The translations under genes and the position numbers were made by a program. DNA of 64,000 bases from Tetrapyrgos nigripes (lineage: Eukaryota; Basidiomycota; Agaricomycetes; Agaricales; Campanellaceae): assembly GCA_013368315.1 (NCBI GenBank), contig JAACJM010000045.1, positions 248,001 to 312,000 on the forward strand, in the 5' to 3' direction. Below the pieces are notes generated by a model, which saw nothing but the letters and a program-made list of their open reading frames with translations, was not told the origin of the DNA and searched no databases. Positions 1 through 10,960 of this stretch are shown here, in pieces. Positions within the stretch are counted from its first letter, which is position 1. Each line of letters opens with the position of its first letter.

Positions 1-529
<529 letters not shown>

Positions 530-1920
530 GATGATGTTGAGAGAGGGGAGGTGTTTTTGGGAGGAAAGGGGTGGGCTGTTTGAGTACTTGGGAAAAAATT
601 TTCTGCGTCTTTTAAGGCCGTTGAATTGGACTATTTTATCATCAATCCTGGAGGACAGTCTTGACTCAGCTTATCTCCCCATGGGCGAGAATTTAGACTG
701 TAGACACGTTGAATTCGGTCTGTTCATGAGCCGTAAGTCGAGATATTAAAAATTGAAAAGGAAAAGGTCTCAACAGGAGCTATAGAAATATCGGCGACAA
801 CGGTGAATCAAACGTTCTCATATCGGGGACTGTTTTGATTGTTCTCGCTAGACCACGGTTCGTTTTTCCAGATTTTCAACATTCCAAAGCATAGACTGCA
901 AGTGGTTCAGAGATATGTTGTCTAAATTTTTATCCGAAGTTGTTACAGATCTGCCCTGACGATCGATAGGGGTATACACTATATACTGTGTGCTCTCTAT
1001 CGGACCGAGGGTTTGCGCTCTCATCGGTGCGTATACCAGGAATATCGGAATTCTCAGAGTCGTGTGGCTACGTGCCTGCCGGAACTGATAACATGCCAGT
1101 GGCTAGGTGGTTCAGTGACTCGGGGTAGGAGTATGATAAATGGTTTGCTGCTCAGTCAGTGCACGAACGCATTCAAATACCAGAATCCTGGGATCACGGG
1201 CAGATCTTGGCCACCTGGAATCCCAGGTCGTGACAAAACTGAGCTGCTTCATCCGCCATAGAACTGACCGGTTTTCATTTAAGCAGATGGCGCACCTTTT
1301 CTCCATGGACCTGAGTCTTGATCCAGATCAAAACATGATCAATCGATTCTATCAATATTAGCAATACCGCGCTGTTCTCCCTATCCCGTCCTTGCCGCAC
1401 CTGATGCTGACTTGATGCACTGGTTGAACCGTTGCCACCTTTCATTTTTCGATGTATTGAATGTATAGAGTGGTAGAACTTTGAGCTGGAAATTCACACC
1501 AAGAAGAGGAAGATCATTATCTGTTCCGCCTGGTTCTATTGGACTCGAAGGGTATCACATCCTTGTACAAAGGTCTGCGGTGCGGTCTTCTGCGCCACCA
1601 TCTACCTATACATTTTTACTCTCGACTCCCAAGGTGTCACGACAGATACCCATCTGTGTCCGGGATGTCTCTCGCAGGTGAGAACGTCTCATTCAGTAGA
1701 GTTCCCCCATGAAGTCCGGGGTAAAGATCGTACCTAAGTGCGTCTATTCGCTTCAAGGCGGGCCTCACTTGATCGATTCAATGTCGAAGTTCAAGGTTAG
1801 GGGTCATTGTTTTTTTTTTTACATCAGGAAAGCTAAATCTCGGTTTTTCTTTAGTCTACATTGTTCGAATACTCTTTACGATGATATGAAGGCACTGCGG
1901 TATGGAGAAGTATATCTAGC
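530..1920. other. Intergenic region upstream of the halogenase
   Basis: This stretch lies between the halogenase start and the SDR stop, so it should carry the halogenase promoter. Short open frames occur on both strands, but none has recognisable protein content or a convincing intron pattern. An AT-rich palindrome-like stretch (gtatacactatatac) lies near 970-985. I see no repeat or RNA gene. Confidence 0.5.
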
Positions 1921-3043
1921 CTATTGAGGAACAGAGAACTTGCTGACGAGGAAGTTTCCAGCAGTGATCTTGTCCTTGTATTTCGCCTCCACTTCAGCGA
2001 GGTCCCAGTTAGATGAAACGAACCTGAAAAGATTTCAGATGACTGCATTTCGACAGATAAGATTAAACGAGACTTACGTGTTGTGGAACCAATCATACTT
2101 GCCAGATGTGAGCGCAAGAAGGGTTCCGGCAGGAAGCTGAAGGGTGTCAATCATGTAGGGTACCCAAGCAGGATTGAGCATCGCAGTATCAGTCTTGATC
2201 GATCCTGGATGGACATTGATAGCCTTGACAGTCGGATGCTCTGCAGCAAAGAAACAGGCATGTGTATCAATATATCGATCCTAAACACAATGCATACCAA
2301 GCACTCACCCTGAGCAATGAACTCGTTCAAACGAAGCGTAGCGTGCTTTGAGACGCAGTAAGCACTGGCGAAAGGAATGCACATGTGGGCTGCACCCGAA
2401 CTGATGGTGATGAAGTAGCCCGAGGTTTTCTCGAGGTGCGGGATGGCGTAGCTGTAGCAGATTGAGCGGTATTCGATAGGAGATGAGTCCAACAGCTTAC
2501 TGAGCGACGTTGTAGACACCACGGATGTTAACTTCGATGGTCTTCCACCATTCGTTGGGATCTTTCTCAGTGAAAGCTTGAAACGGCCAAACTGTCAGTC
2601 AAAAGCTAATCAACAGAATCTAAATCATTCACGTTTGTCCCATGGATCAGCCTTACCGGCGTTCGCAACGACGATATCTAGTCTGCCAAACTTGCTTATG
2701 GTCGACTTGATGAGATTTTCGACGGCCTTTGTGTCGGTGACATCCGTAGGGACTGCCAAAACCTCTGTCGAACCACCGATAGCCTTCTGGACGCCGTCGA
2801 GAGTGGTTTGGGTACGAGCGGCGATGACAAGCTTGGCGCCTGCTTTTGCGTAGAAGGTAGCGATGGATTCACCGATACCTTTGGAGGCACCAGTGATCAG
2901 TACGACCTTACCTGAGTAGGTCTTCTTGGAAAAGTGTGGTTCGGGATCGATGGCAGGGTAGATACTACCGCGACGTTAACAAGAGGTAGATTCGAAAGCT
3001 AGAACACGTACTCGTGGCGCGCAGTGACATCAAGGTCAGACAT
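1921..3043 (-). CDS. Short-chain dehydrogenase/reductase (classical SDR)
   Basis: The start is ATG at 3043. One short intron follows MSDLDVTARH, and further introns occur after the NAG motif and within the second half. The protein is about 290 residues. It has the cofactor motif TGASKGIG, an NAG at the end of strand beta-4, the catalytic serine in ITISSGAA, and the YxxxK pair in YCVSK. The C-terminus reads SNWDLAEVEAKYKDKITAG, common in basidiomycete NAD(P)-binding SDRs. Reaction: reversible NAD(P)H-linked reduction of a ketone or aldehyde; the substrate cannot be read from the sequence. It is divergent to the O-methyltransferase, with 316 bp between the starts, which suggests a shared promoter. 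The frame is intact across all predicted junctions. Confidence 0.85.
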
Positions 3044-3359
3044 GTTTGTACTTTGCTTGTGAGTAGATGAGAAGCTGGGGGATCCAGAGAGCAAGTGGAC
3101 TAGGACTCAAATAGCTATCCTATAAACCGAGATCCCGGGCAATGCTGATTCATCAATTACTTAACCGGCGGCTTCACAACAATACATTAAGATCCAATCG
3201 GAAAGAGATGACTCGTGGGATTTTTTCCGACTACATACCCCATTGCAATACGTATACAGTGTTTCAAGCGTCAAATGGACTAGCCTACCCCACTCTGTTA
3301 TTATTGATCTGCTCCTTTGTACGAGAGACACCACTCGCTCCCATTTGCTCCCCTTAGAA
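3044..3359. promoter_or_regulatory. Shared divergent promoter region of SDR and O-methyltransferase
   Basis: 316 bp separate the two start codons, which point away from each other. This is short enough that both genes probably use the same upstream activating sites. I see no clear binding motif. Confidence 0.4.
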
Positions 3360-5142
3360 ATGTCCTCGATCTCTGAGCTCGACAGCTTACAGGAAACTCT
3401 CAACAGCGCTATAGATACCATTCGAGAAGAATTGAAGGCCAACAAGCTTCCAGAACTCTCAACCCTCGCGACTGAACCGCATCCCTACGATAGTGCTTCT
3501 ACGCTTCCCACTCCAAAGTTTTACCAGGCTCAAATCACTGCTATTGGTGAGCGCGCTGCCCAGTTGTTCTTTGGACCTCGATCGACACAGTGCTTACTTT
3601 TCCCTTCCACTAGCCGCCTTGGTAATCACTCCTCTCGTACTTACTGCAATGTTCTTGATTTCGTATCTCCACAGACCCGTCTTGACGCCCTCATCCAAAA
3701 CCCATACAAACGTATCACCACCCAAGTTTACGCTGTCTATGAAACCTCCGCCCTCTACGTTACCGTGAAGGTCGGAGTAGTTGATGCCCTGGCCAATGCG
3801 CCCGATGTCTCTAAAGGACTCAGCATATCCGAACTCCAATCCAAGCTGGATGTTGATGGTGCAAAACTAGCCATTATCCTCCGTCTCCTCACCACGAGAG
3901 GATGGTTCCACGAAACCAGTGAAGGAGTTTTTGCTATTACAAGGCCGACGCTGCAACTGCGTGAAGGGACTAATGGATGGAAGGCAGTTTTGTACGCAGT
4001 ACCCTCGATTCTCCCCTCAGATCATCGTATCCACTTCATTCATCTAACAGGACCCCTGGAAAACCTAAAGTCGCCGACAGTCTATACCAGATGATCACTC
4101 ATCCACAGTGGAAGTATTCCCAAGACTCAAAGCAGACTGCGTATCAACTCGCCCATGATACCGACCTCATCATGTTCGACCATCTATACAAGTATGCACC
4201 CGATACCGCGAAACTGTTTGCCAACTCCATCAAGGTGGGTTTACACCAATGATGTCAGAGGCGATGCGCTCATCTCTTTGCTTTCATGACCTCTTTCTAG
4301 TCTCTCGGCGACGAGTTCTCTCCTGGGCTTTTGGAAGACTTCCCTTGGTCTCAGCTCGATGGTCGCACCATAGTCGACTGCGGGGGAGGCCAAGGTTCTA
4401 TGACGTTACTTATCGTACCTAAAATGCCCAAGTCGTCCTTTGTGATTCAGGATCTTGCTGGACCGCTGGAACTCGCCAAGAAGAATCTGGAAACCACGCT
4501 CCCTGATGATTGGAACGCAGGCCGTGTCAAATTGGAGGAACATGATTTCTTCAAGGCTCAGACGCAGCAAGGCAGCGATAAAGTGTTCATTTTCCGTTGG
4601 GTTTTGTGAGTAGTTAACCTTCTAGATTTTGTATTTGAATATTTTCGTTAATTTTCTGCTTCCTAGGCACGACTGGCCCGATGATGAAGCAGTCCGCATT
4701 CTCTCAAACGTAGCCAAAGGAGGAGGAAAGGGCGTATGTCTAGTTGTACTGTTCATCTTTATCATGCACTTATTACCGTTATTCAGGCGAAAGTTCTCAT
4801 CATAGAATTCATTATCATCCCCGGAACTATCTCAATTTCTTCATCTCCTGCTCTGGCAGCACCTGCAGGCTCGGATACGATTGCACAGCTCCCACCTTAC
4901 ATCCCGGCAGATTACGGACAGGTCTCGACGATTGCACACGATATGGGTGCACATATGTTGGCCATTCTGAACGCAAGGGAACGAACGCTGGTAGGATTCA
5001 AATATTATTTTATAACGGATTCGGATACTAACCTGATTCTCAGGCCGAGTACGAGTCTCTAGTAAATCGTGCTGGAATGAAACTGGTCAAATTATGGACT
5101 ACCCGGTCACCCCTTTCGTTGCTTGAGGTGGAAGTTTTGTAA
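3360..5142 (+). CDS. SAM-dependent O-methyltransferase
   Basis: The start ATG at 3360 begins MSSISELDSLQETL; the frame is open upstream, but this is the first sensible Met. A protein of about 460 residues is assembled over eight exons. An 8-nt exon (3614-3621) lies between introns 3547-3613 and 3622-3674 and gives a continuous AIAALTRLDALIQ; another intron is 3992-4050. The N-terminal half is the plant-type OMT dimerisation/winged-helix part. The SAM-binding loop reads VDCGGGQGSMTL, and RWVLHDWPDDEAV carries the catalytic His of the PF00891 family. Such fungal enzymes methylate phenolic hydroxyls. In this neighbourhood an aryl hydroxyl is the natural substrate (inference). It is convergent with the downstream reductase gene. 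Confidence 0.88.
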
Positions 5143-6288
5143 GGATACGCGTCTAGACTGAGGATGATTTGCACTTGCGGGTTTCAACACCCACTAATCT
5201 CAGTGTAACAACGTAGAGCAATCGCATGTAGAAAAGATATTTTGATCGTTCATCATGAAGTCGTATCACCCCGTGGTCAAACCTCAAAGTCAACGTTTCC
5301 TCAACTTGGCTAGCTTCAAGGAACGCGCGTACACGATCGGAGCTTTCTGTGTTTTTTGATCACTATCCGTGTGCTATCGTGTGCCATGATCACAGGTGAT
5401 AAGTTTGCACCGGCCTAAGGCTCAGAGTAAAGACGTTCAGAAGTTCTTCTGTTCTAAAGAAAATTTATTTTTTCTGACATGCACAGAAGTTCTTCTCCCT
5501 CTCCTTGCACCGGTGACTTGGGACTCCATGCAGCTGTACGCAGAAATCACACTGCATGCACACATAGAAGTTCTTCTCGAGACCCTTTCACTCAGTCCAC
5601 GAGCCTGAGTAAACGTGCAATTTCCCGGTGACATCGGATCTCTGACGTGAGACTTGAGCCTACCACAGCTAATTTGGATGCTGAAAACTTGAAGATGATG
5701 AAGCTACGATTCCGGGTAAAGGAAGAACTCCTTTCGGAAATACGGAAAATAATATCGTATTCTGATTCTGAACTAATTCATTTCACTACTGCGGCCTCAG
5801 TCGCGCCGCGGTACTGAGAGCCGACTCGTATCCCGATTTCATTTCACTGCCGCGGCCTCAAGCGCGCCGCGGTACTGAGCTACATAGCGCTTCGAGATCG
5901 TGTCCCTGGACCCCTGGACCCCTGGATTGCCAAGAAAAAGTTTCAAGTTCGCCTTGAAGGCCCAGTGCAGTTTGACAACACCTAGCGGCCAACTACTACT
6001 GCCCAGAAACATGCGAAATTTTCATCTGAATGAGTATTCAGAGGTGGCTTGGACCAGCTTGTGGTATACATCACCGCCTATCACCGCCCAAGGATTAACG
6101 CACAGGTCCAATGTGTCCATGCTTATACGACGGTTGCGCAATCGCTCTGAGCCCGTATTATTGGTGAGCGTTATATGAAGAGCGTAATTGGTGTATAACA
6201 CTACAATATGTATACATTTTAACTGATCATACTATTATCAGAAATGTCGTTTTGACTCTGGAGAGTGTGGATCCATTAATATATCAAT
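5143..6288. other. Intergenic region between OMT and reductase, with repeated motifs
   Basis: The two genes are convergent, so no promoter is needed here. The stretch nevertheless holds three copies of AGAAGTTCTTCT (5439-5450, 5485-5496, 5566-5577), a pair of 42-bp GC-rich direct repeats (5777-5818, 5838-5879) and a short CCCTGGA tandem near 5902-5925. No gene is visible. Confidence 0.6.
5777..5879. repeat. Pair of 42-bp GC-rich direct repeats
   Basis: Two nearly identical units (5777-5818 and 5838-5879) each run from TTCATTTCACT through gcggcctca and gcgccgcgg to TACTGAG. The units contain the palindrome CCGCGG or its half and start 61 bp apart. They could be a transcription-factor site pair or a remnant of a mobile element. 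Confidence 0.7.
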
Positions 6289-7601
6289 TCATGCACTCTT
6301 GTTAAGTTTTCCATCCAATTCCCAAAGTCTCCTGGCGGTATCCACGATCGACTGCTGAGCTGAGACGAATGATGTTCCCAATAGCGCCTCCGCTTCCTTC
6401 GTATCCACCCCATAGTGTTCATGTGGGATATCTCCTCCTCCGTTTCTAACCCTGTCCGCGAAATTCGCAAACTCCGGAGTTGAGCGAACGATCTGTGCAG
6501 CTTGAGAGTTGAACAGTTCAAACCCGATGACGAGATATCTTTGTTCCTTGGCTTTCCCATTGTACCCGTCGACGGCACGGACATGAAGTTTTGCGACGTC
6601 ACGGACGTCAACTCCTACTGGGAAAGCGGTAGCAGGGATCTCAGATTGATCATCAGCATTAATGAGGGACCAGACAATGGCGCAAGAGGTGTTTAGATGT
6701 TCCATCTTGTCCAATGGTTGATGTGGTGGACCATAGATCGTCGCTAGTGAATATCTGTGTCAGCTATACGTTCGCTAACGCGCCGGAGATGTATCGAGAA
6801 TCTACCCAGAGCAAAGAAATGAGACTCACGAGGGCAAATCGTAGTCAGAGAAAACTTTCTCTCTTTATCATCCCACGCAAGCTTCTCAGCAAGTGACTTG
6901 GACGCACAATAGACGAACGGAGGAATTGGGGAAACCACGGCTTGCTCGTAGGCTGTCATTGATCATGATTTTCAGGTTTTCGTGTTCAGAAGCACAAACA
7001 CATACTTGCAGGATTCCAATCCTTACTCGTATAAGTATACCCAGGACGAGGACCTTGAAGTAAATCGATAACAGCTGCAATAGAGGAGGTGATGATCATG
7101 TGTTTAACAGAGGCTTCGTTCTTGGCTGCTGCTAGGATGTTTTCTGTGCCTCGGATGGAAGGAAGAAGCATGTCTTTTTCGTTGTCCTTGAAAGCGATCG
7201 TGAAGGGTGCAGCAGTGTGAACGACAAATTCGATATCCTTCATTGCGTCCTTGAAGGCGCCTGGTACGATGACATCCTCGACGATAGCCCCTGTTTCACG
7301 AAATGAACGTCCGATTATGTGTCGTCCGAATAGCTAGCGCAACTTACAATCAACTTTATTCTTATACTCAGACTCCTGCCAACCTTCCCACTTTTGTGCT
7401 TTCGACTGAGAGCGAGCAGTACCTCTGACGGGATATCCCGCATCGATGAAGGCTCGTGTTACTGCTGTTCCAACAAATCCAGTGGCGCCGCTGCCAACGT
7501 CCCGCCCGGGAAGAAATCCAAATAAGCTCGAGACGATAACATTGAGACGGTACGATGTGGATGACTTACGTGACAAGGACAAGTCCTTTGGTGGAAGGCA
7601 T
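6289..7601 (-). CDS. NAD(P)-dependent epimerase/dihydroflavonol-reductase-like oxidoreductase
   Basis: The start is ATG at 7601 (MPSTKGLVLV). Intron 1 starts within the next codon, and exon 2 completes the cofactor motif TGATGFVG. Further exons read AIVEDVIVPGAF, HTAAPFTIAF, MIITSSIAAV, the YxxxK pair in YCASK, TICPPTIYGPPHQPL and the C-terminal VDVRDVAKLHVRAVD. The roughly 340-residue length and motif order match extended SDRs of the dihydroflavonol-4-reductase/cinnamoyl-CoA-reductase/GRE2 type, which reduce aldehydes or ketones with NADPH. In this cluster it could reduce the aldehyde released by the CAR (inference). The stop TGA is at 6291-6289. It is transcribed in the same direction as the P450, whose stop lies 178 bp upstream of this start. 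A broken copy of its 5' end lies at 52967-54301. Confidence 0.85.
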
Positions 7602-7779
7602 TGCAGTGACGAAAGAATTTCACGAACTAGGAAGAAAATGATTCGAGGGAGAAGGAAAATTTAACCGTCACAGTACACTGGTCACTCTGTACTTATGGAT
7701 CTAAAAAGTGGTACGACATTTACTATTAGCGTAACTAAATGTATCATTGTATCATTCGTAGACATCTGTGTATACTAAA

Positions 7780-10006
7780 TCAAAGAACATTGTAGTCCAG
7801 CTGACTTTCCTTCACCAGCTGGACAGCCTTCTCCGACCTCGGCTTGATAGAATATTTGAACTCTTCGGCACGACTAAGCAAAAGAGCGAGCGTCAGAATT
7901 ACGAGGAATGCTTGAACTTGAGCATACTTACCAGATAGTTCCAGAAGTAAACTTCACGACAGGATCAACTTCATTACCATTTTCATCAACTCCTTTCCCG
8001 ATGTTGCATGTGGCGAGAACCAAGGCGATCGTGAGCCATACCCCAGAGTCAGCCAGAGAGCGTCCTGGGCAGATCTATGTGGATACGATGAGTACGATTC
8101 AACACGACTATGAGGAAACGAATACTTACCCTTCGTCCGAAACCAAATACGATGTTCCTAGGGTCGAGCTCAGGAGGATCCTTCATGAATCGTTCGGGTT
8201 TGAATTCCATTGGGTCGCTGTAGTATTCAGGATCATGCATCATGGCCCTAGTACGCAAGTAAGCTTGAGAGAATACATGATGGCAGTCCTAGTTGTATAC
8301 GTACCAGAGATTCGGCAGACACAAAATGCCTTCAGGAATTCGGTAACCCTCGAAGATGTCTTCGGACGTGGATCTATGCGGGAAGGCTAGAAGAGTAACA
8401 CAGGTGAATTCATGTACGTGACTGCATAGGATGCTGATGAGCTTACCCATGGGAGCTTCAGGTTTGGTTTGGAGAAGTAGTCAGAAGATTCGCCTTACAA
8501 CCACATTGACTGTGTGCTCACCGATGGGACCCCAACGCAGAGATTCGAGCATAACGGCGTCGGTGTATGGAAGTTTGGACCGGTCCTGTAACGTAGGAAG
8601 GTATTGACCCTTGGTCAGTTCATCGATCTCGGCTTGGGCTTTGCGTTGCGCTTCTGGGTTCAAAACCATGAGCAGAAAGAACATTGTTAAAGCGGACACA
8701 GCCTAGAGACGGGATCATGTTGTTAGTAGGTATTTTTCGAACCTTAGTGCTGTTAAAAACTCGCAGTATCGGAACCCCCTGTGCAAAGATGTCAATTTGC
8801 TGAATTAAGGAAAAGGCGAACAGTCTCACCAGTGTATAAACTGAATGCAGCTGCCTTGATTAATTCTTCGTCTTCATCGGCTGCAGTTAACATTTGAGAA
8901 GCGAACGAGGAACGTGCTCTGTTTGCAGCCTGTAAATAGAATATCATGAAGTAGTACCCTCTAAGCAGCGAACATGCTTACCATTTCCTGCTTGACGAAG
9001 GCGAATGGTTCTTCAATCGTACGACGGAGATTCCCACCCCATTCTCGCGCAATTTTTTTGAATTGTCCACCGGGAAGCCATTCGGGAATATATCGCACTG
9101 CAAAAGTTATCAATGACGGTATCAGTGGCGGAAGTCTGGTCGACCACTCACTAAAGGGGAAGATTTCTACCATATATGCACCGTACGTAGTCGAAGCCGA
9201 AAACTGGTCCATGCAAGTCTCTGCCATGACCACGAAAGGGTCAGCATTCTTCTGGACGGTGTATCCATGAGATACATCCAGGATGACTGAACCTTCAAGG
9301 CTGAACAAAGTACACACACTACGTCGGACAAGCTTCGTCACGCCGCGGAAAGACCAACACATACCGACGAATGAGCTGAATCAAATTGTTCGGTTCCTCA
9401 AAGATGTGGAGTAGGAATTTGCGGCGCTCCCGTTCTTCAACCGGCCAGAACCGTTCGGCGTTCTTTCCACCAACAGTACGAGCGAGGAGTCTTCGGTGAT
9501 TCTTGAAGTCATTGTTGAAGGGAGAAATTGCCGTTGCTTTGTTCCAACCCATCCTGTATCGAAAGCGTTGAGAATCGGTAAAGTGGAAGCAAGTGAAAAT
9601 GCAACATACATCTCGCCAGCCATGATCAGACGAGGACGATCGGAGAAGTGGTCGCTTCTTTTCTCCAACAACTCCTTGGCAACCTTATAGGAGTTAATGA
9701 CGAGGAGATCGAGTCCAAATACTCTGAGGTAGATGTAATTTCCTTCAGCCAAAAGTTAGAATCGTCGAATCGCACTGAGATAGGCCACGACAACTCACCC
9801 CATGTTTTCTTCCATTCAGTGAACGTTAAGAATTCGTGATATCGAGGCATCTGGAAGGCATTTCCAACGATAGGCCACTTCTTAGGACCAGGGGGAAGAG
9901 GGAAGCCACGAGACCTGCGACTTTGGGCCCACAGGAAACCAGCACAAATAGCAAGGACGATCCAAGTGGTAAGGAAAGGCATATTGGGTCTGACTCCACT
10001 TGGCAT
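7780..10006 (-). CDS. Cytochrome P450 monooxygenase
   Basis: Two in-frame ATGs are possible (10006 and 9981); the second puts Met directly before the membrane anchor [17 protein letters not shown], which is followed by the proline hinge [11 protein letters not shown]. About 510 residues are spread over roughly a dozen exons. One exon is 9 nt long (CTCCCATGG, near 8450-8458) and gives RWGPIAPMAFPHR. Core motifs are all present: I-helix GGSDTAVSAL, ExxR in MLESLRW, FKPERF, and the haem loop FGFGRRICPGR. The intron after GGSDT starts with GCGAGT, so it is a GC-AG intron with a perfect TACTAAC branch site. The protein resembles the basidiomycete OrdA-like microsomal P450s and would act at the ER with a P450 reductase. 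Substrate unknown; aromatic hydroxylation fits the cluster. A dead copy of the 3' part is at 58260-59676. Confidence 0.9.
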
Positions 10007-10960
10007 CTATCTTAAGCTCGCCCTTGAAATATCGCTTGCAGTGTGGCTATTTCCTCTTGATACAGACTTAAGAGTGTCACCCGGATTCGTATGCTATTGA
10101 CTGACCGTGTCGCCTTTGCTTGTTCAGATGCAAGAGACTAGCCCAATTGATTGTTGAAGAGTAGTTTGTCTGTGGCAAACCCATTAGGGGGGTCAGAGTT
10201 CACGATTCTGGCTTTGATCCAGACCCCGGTTCGCAACTCGTGGAACGGCGAGAGTACCGCGAGGTGGAATTTCACAGGGAATTTGATAGTGGAATTTGCC
10301 GACAATGGCCTGAATCGTCGCTTCAACTCTGACCGATAGATAGATAGATAGTATTACGCCGATCCGGACTAGCTACCTAATACTTTTATATCAATACTGA
10401 CGTGCCAAGGAGCGCTAGCTAACCGCACTTTTCCAGCAGCGATTCACCCGTCGGTTCATCCAAGAAAATTACATAATTTCCGCTACGGAGAATCGCCGAG
10501 ATGTGAATTGACCAGGTGAATCGACGATTCTGGGTGAAGCGACTCCAGCACCCTTCGATCCGATTCTGCTCCGATTCTGGAAAAGTGAATCGAAAGTAGA
10601 ATCGTTGAACTCTGATCCCTATTAGGAGCCAGGAATAGCCGACTCAGACAGTACCGCTGGATCGTGACGTCACATGCTTCCGATGCCCGGTTACTGTGAG
10701 ATCAGGCCCGATCATCATCAGGGTGTCAGTAGCGTAGTCAGCTACTTCACTCTTCTTTTACACTCGCGGTAAACTCAATAATGTTAGGAACTAGCATTAT
10801 TGTTCGTAGATTTGCCCAACCTACCATCTATGACACATCCGGGAACCGCGCTAGCTTTGGTCTTCACGGTTTGGTGTACTTATAGAAGTAGTACTCGTTA
10901 GCAACAGTTCCATCTCAAGACCATCCAGCCCCTTCGTTGCCTATCTATCTCTGGCCAGAA
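10007..10960. promoter_or_regulatory. Divergent P450/GMC promoter region, split by a MITE
   Basis: 954 bp separate the two divergent starts. Nearly half is taken up by an inverted-repeat element (10185-10621). A short GATA tandem (gatagatagatag) lies near 10336-10349. The promoter elements themselves are not recognisable. Confidence 0.4.
10185..10621. mobile_element. MITE with TAGGG(GG)TCAGAG terminal inverted repeats
   Basis: The left end reads TAGGGGGGTCAGAGTTCACG, and the right end, read on the other strand, reads TAGGGATCAGAGTTCAACG. Both are followed by GATTC-rich subterminal sequence, with many GAATCG/CGATTC copies inside. The 437-bp length with no coding capacity fits a MITE; the TAGGG start recalls hAT elements, but I see no clear 8-bp duplication. 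Confidence 0.6.

Noticed and set aside
1481..1681. Plus-strand open frame of 66 codons upstream of the halogenase
   Set aside because: No conserved residues, no introns with sensible frame, and no recognisable family; treated as chance.
7446..7664. Plus-strand open frame over the start of the reductase gene
   Set aside because: Antisense to exons 1-2 of the reductase and repeated in the dead copy only because the gene was copied.
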